Shown in pieces: positions 1-6,243 of a stretch of DNA of 10,973 nt. Numbering within the stretch: position 1 is the stretch's first letter; each line of letters opens with the position of its first letter. The DNA lies in contig JAITTD010000038.1 of the NCBI GenBank assembly GCA_031287245.1, positions 1 to 10,973 of the forward strand. Reading direction: 5' to 3'. A program made the translations under genes and the position numbers. Under the pieces are notes generated by a model that worked only from the letters and a program-made list of their open reading frames with translations, was not told where the DNA came from and searched no databases. Origin of the DNA: Bacteroidales bacterium (GTDB lineage: Bacteria > Bacteroidota > Bacteroidia > Bacteroidales > UBA4181).

Positions 1-3
1 GTG

Positions 4-70
4 AAACCTCTACGAGGTTTTGGTGCGTTGGGAAACAATTTTTCTATTGATATGTTTTCCCTACGGGAAA
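4..70. repeat. Paired TAC-loop palindromes (REP-like intergenic repeat)
   Basis: Two perfect palindromes share a TAC loop but differ in stem sequence. The first is AAACCTC-TAC-GAGGTTT at 4-20, and the second is TTTCCC-TAC-GGGAAA at 56-70. They are about 51 nt apart, centre to centre, across a T-rich stretch. A further inverted pair, TGCGT (24-28) and ACGCA (81-85), brackets the second palindrome. Different stems around the same loop look like compensatory change within a repeat family. From memory, and not checked, similar 'CCC-TAC-GGG' palindromes recur between genes in many Bacteroidetes genomes. The element may continue left of position 1. It could be a REP-type element mobilised by a RAYT/IS200-like transposase, or a structured terminator shared with the gene to the left. 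Confidence 0.5.
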
Positions 71-116
71 TTTGTTCGATACGCATTGTTTTATAAATTA
101 TTTATTTCGTTTGCCT

Positions 117-136
117 AAAAACATTCATAATTGAAT
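117..136 (-). terminator. Weak intrinsic terminator after the spoIID-like gene
   Basis: Directly after the TGA stop of the SpoIID-domain gene, the minus strand reads ATTCA-ATTA-TGAAT, a 5-bp stem with a 4-nt loop (123-136). G and a run of five T follow (117-121). The placement suits transcription leaving the waaA/spoIID operon. The stem is short and AT-rich, so it would be weak on its own. The palindromes further downstream (4-70) might help. Confidence 0.4.
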
Positions 137-139
137 CCG

Positions 140-1468
140 TCACCCATACCGTTTTTCGACCGTGCTGTGCGGATAATAATGACTTAGAATTTGCCGGAAC
201 GAAAAGCCCTGGTTGCACATTGCTGCCGCGCCTATCTGACACAATCCTACGCCGTGTCCCCAGCCGGCTCCATGTAGTGTAAATATTGTGTTACCGTCTG
301 TGCCGCTGCTTTTCTCTACTACAAATGCCGAACTGTACAAATGCGAAGTGGAGAGCCATTTGCGGATGAGCAGTTCCTTGCCGATGTCCAATGTGCGCAA
401 TGTCCCGTTGATGCGCAGGCGGGTGATGCGTCCCGAAACGCCCCGTTCGAGGGGCACAAGGTCAGTCACCGTTCCAAAGTCAATGCCGGAGCGGGCTGCA
501 ATCAAGGTGCTGAGTTCGCTTTGGCAGTATGACTTCTTCCACCGGTAAAAATCAGTGGTTTCCAAATCGTAGTGATTGAGCATTTGTTGCAGAATATTTT
601 TGTCGGTGGTGTTGCAGTAAGCCGCAGGTGAGGCGAGTATCCATTCTCGCGCCTGTGCTTCGTCGGTCAAGTTGGTTGATGTGGGAACCGGAGCATCGCT
701 CACCCTTGTCAAATATGGATGATGGACGGGTTCCCATGCGCTTTCAAAGTTTTCGGTGACGCCTCCGCAACATTTGTAGAAACGGGCATCGCAAATTGCG
801 CCCTCGTGGGTGAGAATCATGCCGCGAGTAGCATCCACTGCCTCTTTTGCCGCAGGCGAAACAATACGCGAGATGCCTTGATAGCGCTGGCAATGGTCGT
901 CGGCACACACATCGAACAATCGGTGATCTTCGCGGTCAAACCATTGTATCCATTGCGAATCGCTGCGTATCAGGCTTTGATGCTGTTGTACAGGCGCTGT
1001 CTGCCGTTTTTCTAACTGCACCAGCAGCCAACTGCGCGAAATCACTGCATGTGTTTTCAAAAATTCAAGCGAGGCATTGGCGCTCATCTCCGACGAAATC
1101 ACGCTTTGCAGGTATTGCTCCACTTCGACAATATTGATGACGCATAATTGTTGTCCATCGGGAATCACATAAAGAGCGCCGGCAAACACCTGCGTTTCGG
1201 TACGTTCCCAATGGAAATCGATGCCGATGGTCACTTTTTCTATCTCGATGGAACAGGCTTCTTCGGCGGGCGTAAAGAGCAGTTGCTCATACGATTTTCC
1301 ATCCACGCTATCGACAATCTGCCCATCTCGACATTCCAACCGGTATGCGCCGGTGGTTTCTTTGCCCTCTTCGTGGAAACGAAAATCTCCGTGCAGGCGA
1401 AAACTCACAGTAGCAGCCGACATAATGCCAACTTGAATGGTAGGAATAAGTGATTTCGGGCTGTTCAT
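140..1468 (-). CDS. SpoIID/LytB domain protein
   Basis: This 442-residue protein has the SpoIID/LytB fold. In the sporulation protein SpoIID and its relatives this is a peptidoglycan lytic transglycosylase acting on denuded glycan. The N-terminal core is at about 108-150 (VINIVEVEQYLQSVISSEMS, then the AVISRSW stretch). Glu127 in 'SSEM' sits where the family has its catalytic acid. Cys188, Cys193 and the 'YKCCGG' stretch at 231-236 correspond to the region that binds zinc in characterised SpoIID. The C-terminal family signature is clear at about 398-434 (HGAGWGHGVGLCQIGAAA, then ILSHYYP). The first 25 residues contain no signal peptide or membrane anchor, which is odd for an enzyme expected to act on the wall. 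The ATG overlaps the waaA stop as ATGA, so the two are co-transcribed and probably translationally coupled. The family is secure. Substrate and cell compartment are unknown, since Bacteroidetes do not sporulate. Confidence 0.93.
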   Translation of the reverse strand: MNSPKSLIPTIQVGIMSAATVSFRLHGDFRFHEEGKETTGAYRLECRDGQIVDSVDGKSYEQLLFTPAEEACSIEIEKVTIGIDFHWERTETQVFAGALYVIPDGQQLCVINIVEVEQYLQSVISSEMSANASLEFLKTHAVISRSWLLVQLEKRQTAPVQQHQSLIRSDSQWIQWFDREDHRLFDVCADDHCQRYQGISRIVSPAAKEAVDATRGMILTHEGAICDARFYKCCGGVTENFESAWEPVHHPYLTRVSDAPVPTSTNLTDEAQAREWILASPAAYCNTTDKNILQQMLNHYDLETTDFYRWKKSYCQSELSTLIAARSGIDFGTVTDLVPLERGVSGRITRLRINGTLRTLDIGKELLIRKWLSTSHLYSSAFVVEKSSGTDGNTIFTLHGAGWGHGVGLCQIGAAAMCNQGFSFRQILSHYYPHSTVEKRYG

Positions 1469-2700
1469 TTCATTGCCAATTGCAAGACCTGTGCTGTGGC
1501 GCCCTTGCCGGAAAGGACAAAATCTCCGGCGGTTTGCCCTGCTTGAGAAAGTTTTTCGGGATGGTCCAATAATTCATCCAAATGGCGGGCAAATTCTTCA
1601 AAATTATTAACAGGAAAAGCGCCGCCGAGGTTCACCAAATCAATCGCTTCCTGAAATTTTTTGTACGCCGTGCCAAAAAAGACCGGAATATGGTATGCTG
1701 CCGCTTCAAGAGTGTTGTGTATCCCTTTTCCAAAGCCACCTCCAATGTAGGCAATCTGTCCATAGCGATACAAAGACGACAACATTCCGATATTGTCAAT
1801 CACCAACACCTGGTATTTGCAGGGCTGCACACCTTTCAACTGCGAATACCTTATCGCCTGCCCCTTGCCGATGCTGTTGACGGTTTCTATCATGTGGTTG
1901 ATTTGCTCTTCATGCAATTCATGTGGTGCGATAATCCATTTCAACGGATGCTTCCCTTCGCCAATGTAGCGAAGCAGAATGTTGATATCGGGCGCCCACG
2001 TGCTGCCGGCTACGATGCAACGGCTGTCTTGTACGAATTGTTCGACAAGGGGCAGTGTTTTAGCCTGTGCAACAATCTTGCATACTCTGTCGAAACGTGT
2101 ATCGCCGGTTACGGTGGCATTTAGGAAACCGATTTTCGCCAACAGCGTTTGCGAACGCTCATTCTGCACGAAAAACCATGTAAAAGTCTTCAACAACCGG
2201 CAATACCAGCCGCCATACCATTGAAAAAACGCCTGATTCTGCCTAAAATTGGCTGAAACCAAGTAAAATGGAATATTGAGCCGTTTGATTTCGCGCAGAT
2301 AATTGCGCCAAAATTCGTATTTAATGAAAAATATCCTGACCGGTTGCAATAACGCGACAAAGCGGCAGGCGTTTTTCTTGGTGTCGAAAGGAAGATAGAA
2401 AATATAGTCGGCGTCGGGATAATTTTTGCGCAATTCGTAGCCCGAGGGCGAGAAAAAAGTGACTGTTATTTTGTATTGCGGATATTTCTCCCGCAATTCC
2501 TCAATCAGCGGGCGTCCCTGTTCAAATTCGCCCACCGAGGCGCAATGTATCCAAATACGTTGTTCGTTGGGCTGTAACTTGGTGGCAAGTTGCAGCCACA
2601 CCTCTTTTTGACCTTTGAGCAGTTGTCGCGCTTTTTCATTACCGACAAGCGCCGCTATTCTTACAGCCGCGGCGTAAAGATATATCAAAACGGAATACAC
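1465..2700 (-). CDS. waaA: 3-deoxy-D-manno-octulosonic acid (Kdo) transferase
   Basis: WaaA/KdtA moves Kdo from CMP-Kdo to the lipid A precursor at the cytoplasmic face of the inner membrane, the first core-sugar step of LPS. The 411 residues are a normal full length for this GT30 enzyme. Residues 1-20 are a hydrophobic membrane-anchoring helix. 'ASVGEFEQGRPLI' (54-66) carries the catalytic-base Glu (Glu58). 'FFIKYEFW' (124-131) carries the second conserved acidic residue (Glu129). The C-terminal nucleotide-sugar domain shows 'GSTW' (232-235), 'APHELHEEQ' (258-266) and 'GGGFGKGIHNTLEAAA' (320-335). The start is GTG, chosen because the MY-(hydrophobic) N-terminus matches the family and no ATG lies nearby in frame. 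The gene lies 12 nt after the HU/SPOR gene and overlaps the spoIID-like gene by 4 nt. I see no own promoter. Mono- versus bifunctionality cannot be read from the sequence. Confidence 0.96.
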   Translation of the reverse strand: MYSVLIYLYAAAVRIAALVGNEKARQLLKGQKEVWLQLATKLQPNEQRIWIHCASVGEFEQGRPLIEELREKYPQYKITVTFFSPSGYELRKNYPDADYIFYLPFDTKKNACRFVALLQPVRIFFIKYEFWRNYLREIKRLNIPFYLVSANFRQNQAFFQWYGGWYCRLLKTFTWFFVQNERSQTLLAKIGFLNATVTGDTRFDRVCKIVAQAKTLPLVEQFVQDSRCIVAGSTWAPDINILLRYIGEGKHPLKWIIAPHELHEEQINHMIETVNSIGKGQAIRYSQLKGVQPCKYQVLVIDNIGMLSSLYRYGQIAYIGGGFGKGIHNTLEAAAYHIPVFFGTAYKKFQEAIDLVNLGGAFPVNNFEEFARHLDELLDHPEKLSQAGQTAGDFVLSGKGATAQVLQLAMK

Positions 2701-2712
2701 TGTTGCTGGCTA

Positions 2713-4101
2713 TTAAGGTCGCCCTCCGCTGTAAACCCATGCGTCATCGCAATAAGAATTGGATTGGAGCCTTGCCACCTTGTCCTTTGCCGAAGCCAAA
2801 TCGTTAAAACTTGCAACACCTACGCGAACAAGTCCATTGCCGTAATTAAGTATTTCAAAGGTTTCGCCGGTTGACGCTATTTGATTGCCGTATTTTTGGG
2901 CGCGGCTGACAGTGCTAAAACTGCCTGCCACAACGATGTATCTGCCATTTCCGATGTTCCCCTTTGAAACGGTTGTTTTTGGTGCGGGCGTTGGTTTGGG
3001 TTCCACTTTTTCGGGCTTTGGTTCTACTTGCGGCGCTGTTTTTGGGTCGGCTTTTACGGTGTTGTCTGGCTTGCTTACCGGTTCGGGATTCAACGCATTT
3101 TGAACTTCAGTGGCGTTGTTCAAACTTTTTTCGATGCTTGTGGAATCTTCCGAAGTTGTCTGGTCTGGCTCGCCAATGGGCGCTTGTGCCACTGGCGGAG
3201 TTTTTTCTGAGCCGAAATACTTGTCGAAATATTCGGGATACAGGAAATATCCACCTGCGCCCGCGCCTGCTACAAGGATGATAATAATTATCCATACGGG
3301 GAATCCGCTACCGGACGAAGGCGTTTTTTGTGACTTGGGCTTATGTTGGGGTGGAACAGGTTTGCGCTGTTGCGGCTTTGTTTGTGTGCGCGGTTGAACT
3401 ACCGGAGGCAGTATTTCGGTTCTGCGACGGTTGGTATTCTCGCGTACATTGATATTTCCTGAAAACAAACTATCTGAAGATGTTTCAAGCGGTTGTGTCG
3501 GCGTTTCGGGTTGTACAACCGGCGTTTCTGTCACAACGGGTTTTGGCGTTTCAATAACAGGTGTAAACACAGGCGTTTCAACAGGTGGCGTGACAACAGG
3601 TGGCGTGACAATCGGTTCCGGAATTTCAAACACAGGAGGAACTACGACCGGTTCTGGAATAACCGGAATAACCGGTACTACCGGCGGGCTTACCGGCTGT
3701 AAATTGATTTCTTTCAATCCGAATGCGTCCGATTTGACTATATTCAGTTTTGTATCGGGCACAAAAGATATTTCACCATCATCATCAAGGGATAAAATAC
3801 CAAAACCGTCTAAGATAACAGGTTTTTTGTAAATCAATTTTTTGGTGATATCAGTGTAAAATTCTTCCAGCGCGTCTTTTACGCTTTCAACAGAACAGTT
3901 TTCCGCTTTGGCGATAAATGCTGTCAGTAAACCATCATCTACATCATCCGCATTATCAAATGTAACCGACCTTACAGGAGGTAATATCACACTACCGATA
4001 ACGACGGCTGGCTTATCCACGGCATTAAAACGTCCCAAATGGGGAACTGCTACTGACGAATTTTCAGTAAGGAAATTCAGAATATGTTTATTAATGTCCA
4101 C
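2713..4101 (-). CDS. HU-CCDC81 and SPOR domain membrane protein
   Basis: This 462-residue protein joins an HU-like N-terminus to a C-terminal SPOR domain. Residues 1-50 and 58-127 look like the two HU-CCDC81-type modules of Bacteroidetes, with 'LDGFGILSL' (97-105) matching the HU GFG turn. Residues 136-205 are a Pro/Val/Thr-rich linker. A basic stretch follows (NRRR at 224-227, then many Lys/Arg/Gln to 259). One transmembrane helix spans about 267-289. A second Pro/Lys/Glu-rich linker runs 300-380, and the SPOR domain ends the protein (about 386-459, GRYIVVAGSFSTVSRAQKYG). The positive-inside rule puts HU in the cytoplasm and SPOR in the periplasm. SPOR domains bind glycan strands stripped of stem peptides at division sites. 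Whether the HU part binds DNA is unknown. The start is GTG. No internal Met exists in the whole protein, so no ATG start is possible. A well-matched promoter lies just upstream. Confidence 0.9.
   Translation of the reverse strand: MDINKHILNFLTENSSVAVPHLGRFNAVDKPAVVIGSVILPPVRSVTFDNADDVDDGLLTAFIAKAENCSVESVKDALEEFYTDITKKLIYKKPVILDGFGILSLDDDGEISFVPDTKLNIVKSDAFGLKEINLQPVSPPVVPVIPVIPEPVVVPPVFEIPEPIVTPPVVTPPVETPVFTPVIETPKPVVTETPVVQPETPTQPLETSSDSLFSGNINVRENTNRRRTEILPPVVQPRTQTKPQQRKPVPPQHKPKSQKTPSSGSGFPVWIIIIILVAGAGAGGYFLYPEYFDKYFGSEKTPPVAQAPIGEPDQTTSEDSTSIEKSLNNATEVQNALNPEPVSKPDNTVKADPKTAPQVEPKPEKVEPKPTPAPKTTVSKGNIGNGRYIVVAGSFSTVSRAQKYGNQIASTGETFEILNYGNGLVRVGVASFNDLASAKDKVARLQSNSYCDDAWVYSGGRP
3581..3682. 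repeat. Short tandem codon repeats in the proline-rich linker
   Basis: A perfect 15-bp tandem duplication (ACAGGTGGCGTGACA) occupies 3581-3595 and 3596-3610. It encodes two PPVVT-type pentapeptide units on the minus strand. Nearby, the 9-bp unit GGAATAACC is repeated at 3656-3664 and 3665-3673, followed by a diverged copy at 3674-3682, encoding PVI-type triplets. Both periods are multiples of three, so unit loss or gain would change linker length without shifting the frame. It is probably a length-variable spacer formed by replication slippage. Confidence 0.8.
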
Positions 4102-4145
4102 AGCACAAAGAATTTAAGTAAAAATCATTCACGATAAATATTGTT

Positions 4146-4176
4146 CAAAGATAATAATGCTTTCTTAACTTTCAAA
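4146..4176 (-). promoter_or_regulatory. Bacteroidetes-type promoter for the SPOR-waaA-spoIID unit
   Basis: On the minus strand, TTTG (4173-4176) is followed by a 19-nt spacer and TATCTTTG (4146-4153). This is an exact fit to the TTTG-N19-TAnnTTTG promoter of the Bacteroidetes primary sigma factor. The expected transcription start is near 4140, giving a leader of about 40 nt before the GTG of the HU/SPOR gene. It sits immediately after the lptB stop codon, so the SPOR gene and those after it can be transcribed independently of lptB. No Shine-Dalgarno sequence precedes the GTG, which is usual in this phylum. Confidence 0.75.
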
Positions 4177-4180
4177 AAAA

Positions 4181-4924
4181 CTATCTATTTTGTTCATCAT
4201 AACGACGTAAAACGAATTTTTCGCCCAGATACAATTTACGGACTTGCGCGTCATCAGCCAATTCCTGGGCTGTGCCGGCTTTGAAAATTTTTCCTTCAAT
4301 CAGCAAATAGGCTCTGTCGGTAATCGAAAGCGTTTCATGCACATTATGGTCGGTGATGAGGATGCCGATATTTTTCTTTTTCAGTTTGGAAACGATAAAC
4401 TGAATGTCTTCCACTGCAATCGGGTCAACGCCGGCAAAGGGTTCGTCCAGCAAAATGAATTTGGGGTCGATAGCCAAAGCGCGGGCAATTTCGGTTCGCC
4501 TGCGTTCGCCGCCCGAAAGTTGAATGCCTAAACTTTTACGGATTTTGACAAGCCCAAATTCCTGCAACAGCGTTTCCACTCTTTCCCTTTGTTCCGCTTT
4601 GGGCAGTTTGGTCATTTCCAATACCACCTTGATGTTGTCTTCCACGCTCAGTTTTCTGAAAACGGAGGCTTCCTGAGCAAGGTATCCTATGCCTTTTTGG
4701 GCGCGTCGATAAACAGGTTCTTTGGTAATATCCTCATCGTCCAAATAGATGACCCCCTCGTTGGGCGCTATCAGTCCTACAATCATATAGAACGAGGTCG
4801 TTTTTCCCGCACCGTTAGGACCCAGCAAGCCGACAATCTCACCCTGCGATATGTTCACTGATACCCCTTTGACCACCGTGCGGCTATGGTATTTTTTCAC
4901 CAAATTTTCTGTTCGTAAAATCAT
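4181..4924 (-). CDS. lptB: LPS export ABC transporter ATP-binding protein
   Basis: LptB is the cytoplasmic ATPase of the LptB2FGC complex, which pulls LPS out of the inner membrane towards the LptA bridge. All nucleotide-binding motifs are intact: Walker A GPNGAGKT (35-42), Q-loop Gln84 in 'YLAQE', signature LSGGE (136-140), Walker B FILLDEP (156-162) and switch His193 in 'TDHN'. The 'LSGGERRRTEIARAL' and 'DEPFAGVDPIAVEDIQ' stretches are diagnostic for LptB over other ABC ATPases. The 247 residues are slightly longer than the E. coli protein because of a short charged C-terminal tail. It starts 13 nt after thrC and probably shares its transcript. The permease genes lptF and lptG are not in the window, as is common because they are often unlinked from lptB. 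Confidence 0.96.
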   Translation of the reverse strand: MILRTENLVKKYHSRTVVKGVSVNISQGEIVGLLGPNGAGKTTSFYMIVGLIAPNEGVIYLDDEDITKEPVYRRAQKGIGYLAQEASVFRKLSVEDNIKVVLEMTKLPKAEQRERVETLLQEFGLVKIRKSLGIQLSGGERRRTEIARALAIDPKFILLDEPFAGVDPIAVEDIQFIVSKLKKKNIGILITDHNVHETLSITDRAYLLIEGKIFKAGTAQELADDAQVRKLYLGEKFVLRRYDEQNR

Positions 4925-4937
4925 ATTAATTAGAGTT

Positions 4938-6233
4938 TTACTCGATTAATAACTTTTTTAATGAATTAAACTCCGCCTTTAACTCAATGGTTTGCTTCAC
5001 GCCGCCTGCAAAACGGGCGAGATTGGCGGGCAAAGGTATTGGTGTGCCGGTCACTTGTTCCACCGTTTCGGTAAACTTAGCCGGATGTGCCGTTTCTATA
5101 AAGAAACCGCTGCTTTTCGGATGTTTGTCCAAGTAAGTGTTTAAGGCTCTGTATCCTATGGCGCCATGGGGGTCTAAAAGATACTTCCTCTGTTGATTCA
5201 CTTCTTGAATGGTAGCCCGTATTTCCTCATTGGTACACACAAAACCTTCCACATCTGCCGCAATGGCTTTGTGAGAACCGTGATACAGTTCGAGAATCCG
5301 CACAAAATTGCTTGGATTGCCCACGTCCATGGCATTTGCGATGGTGGCGATGGATGGCTTCGGCTGAAATGAGCCTTCTTTCAAGTATTTCGGAACAATA
5401 TCGTTGATGTTGGTGGCAGCAATAAAATGATGAATGGGCAGATTTAACCGTTTGGCTATCAGTCCTGAACAGATATTGCCGAAGTTGCCGCTGGGCACTG
5501 CGCAGGTGATGTCCGTAGCATTTCTTCCCATTTGCGCCACGCCCCAAAAATAATAGAACGACTGAGGCAGCAACCGTGCCCAGTTGATGGAGTTGGCAGA
5601 AGTGAGTTTCATCTGTCGATTCAGTTCCTTGTCGGTAAATGCGGTTTTCACCATACGCTGGCAATCATCAAAAGTACCGTTGACCTCAACGGCGGTGATA
5701 TTTTCGCCCAAGGTAGTGAATTGCTTTTCCTGCAATGGACTGATCAAGCCTTTGGGGTACAGCACAAACACCTTAATGCCGGGCACTTTGTAAAATCCGT
5801 TGGCGACAGCACTGCCCGTATCGCCCGATGTAGCCACCAAAACATTCAACTCCTGTTGCTCATTTTGTGTAAAATAACCGAGTAATTGTGCCAGAAAGCG
5901 GGCGCCTACATCTTTGAATGCCATTGTAGTGCCGTGAAACAGTTCCAAGGCATATAATCGTGATTGAACAGGTACTAACGGAATGGGAAAATCGAAGGTT
6001 TCATAGACCATCTTTTGCAGTTCGCCAAGCGGAATGTCGTCTTTCAGGAAGTGAGAAGCCACATTGAAGGCTATTTCCGGTAAATCCATGTCGTGCATCT
6101 GTCGGAAAAAATTCTCAGAGAGTGGCGTAATACTTTCCGGCATATAAAGCCCGGAATCAGGCGCTAAACCTCTGATAACAACATCCCGTAGCGAAACGGC
6201 AGGTGAATTTCTATTGGTGCTGACGTATCTCAT
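4938..6233 (-). CDS. thrC: Threonine synthase
   Basis: ThrC is the PLP enzyme that converts O-phosphohomoserine to L-threonine and phosphate, the last step of threonine synthesis in the cytoplasm. At 431 residues it is the length of the long bacterial ThrC class. The N-terminal 'RGLAPDSGLYMPESI' (21-35) is typical. The PLP-binding lysine is Lys107 in 'HGTTMAFKDVGARFLAQ'. 'ATSGDTGSAV' (134-143) and 'PSGNFGN' (247-253) form the substrate and cofactor phosphate sites. 'NSINWARLLPQ' (214-224) is also a family hallmark. The gene lies 10 nt after the GT5-like gene and 13 nt before lptB, so co-transcription is likely. The other threonine-branch genes (thrA, thrB or apgM), which often accompany thrC in Bacteroidetes, are absent here. 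No attenuator or leader peptide is visible. Confidence 0.97.
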   Translation of the reverse strand: MRYVSTNRNSPAVSLRDVVIRGLAPDSGLYMPESITPLSENFFRQMHDMDLPEIAFNVASHFLKDDIPLGELQKMVYETFDFPIPLVPVQSRLYALELFHGTTMAFKDVGARFLAQLLGYFTQNEQQELNVLVATSGDTGSAVANGFYKVPGIKVFVLYPKGLISPLQEKQFTTLGENITAVEVNGTFDDCQRMVKTAFTDKELNRQMKLTSANSINWARLLPQSFYYFWGVAQMGRNATDITCAVPSGNFGNICSGLIAKRLNLPIHHFIAATNINDIVPKYLKEGSFQPKPSIATIANAMDVGNPSNFVRILELYHGSHKAIAADVEGFVCTNEEIRATIQEVNQQRKYLLDPHGAIGYRALNTYLDKHPKSSGFFIETAHPAKFTETVEQVTGTPIPLPANLARFAGGVKQTIELKAEFNSLKKLLIE

Positions 6234-6243
6234 TCAAAACAAC

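Noticed and set aside
1582..2124. Plus-strand open frame of 180 codons
   Set aside because: It is antisense to the conserved C-terminal nucleotide-sugar domain of waaA and has no protein features of its own.
3581..3682. Direct repeats considered as a CRISPR-like array
   Set aside because: The units are 9 and 15 bp with no spacers, lie inside a coding sequence and keep the reading frame. They are codon repeats of a proline-rich linker.
3431..3832. Plus-strand open frame rich in Gly/Thr/Val (133 codons)
   Set aside because: It is the antisense reading of the Pro/Val/Thr linker of the HU/SPOR gene. Its low-complexity composition mirrors the proline codons, and it matches no family I recognise.
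5227..5664. Minus-strand open frame of 145 codons in a second frame
   Set aside because: It overlaps the conserved core of thrC in another frame. The ThrC motifs fix the real frame.
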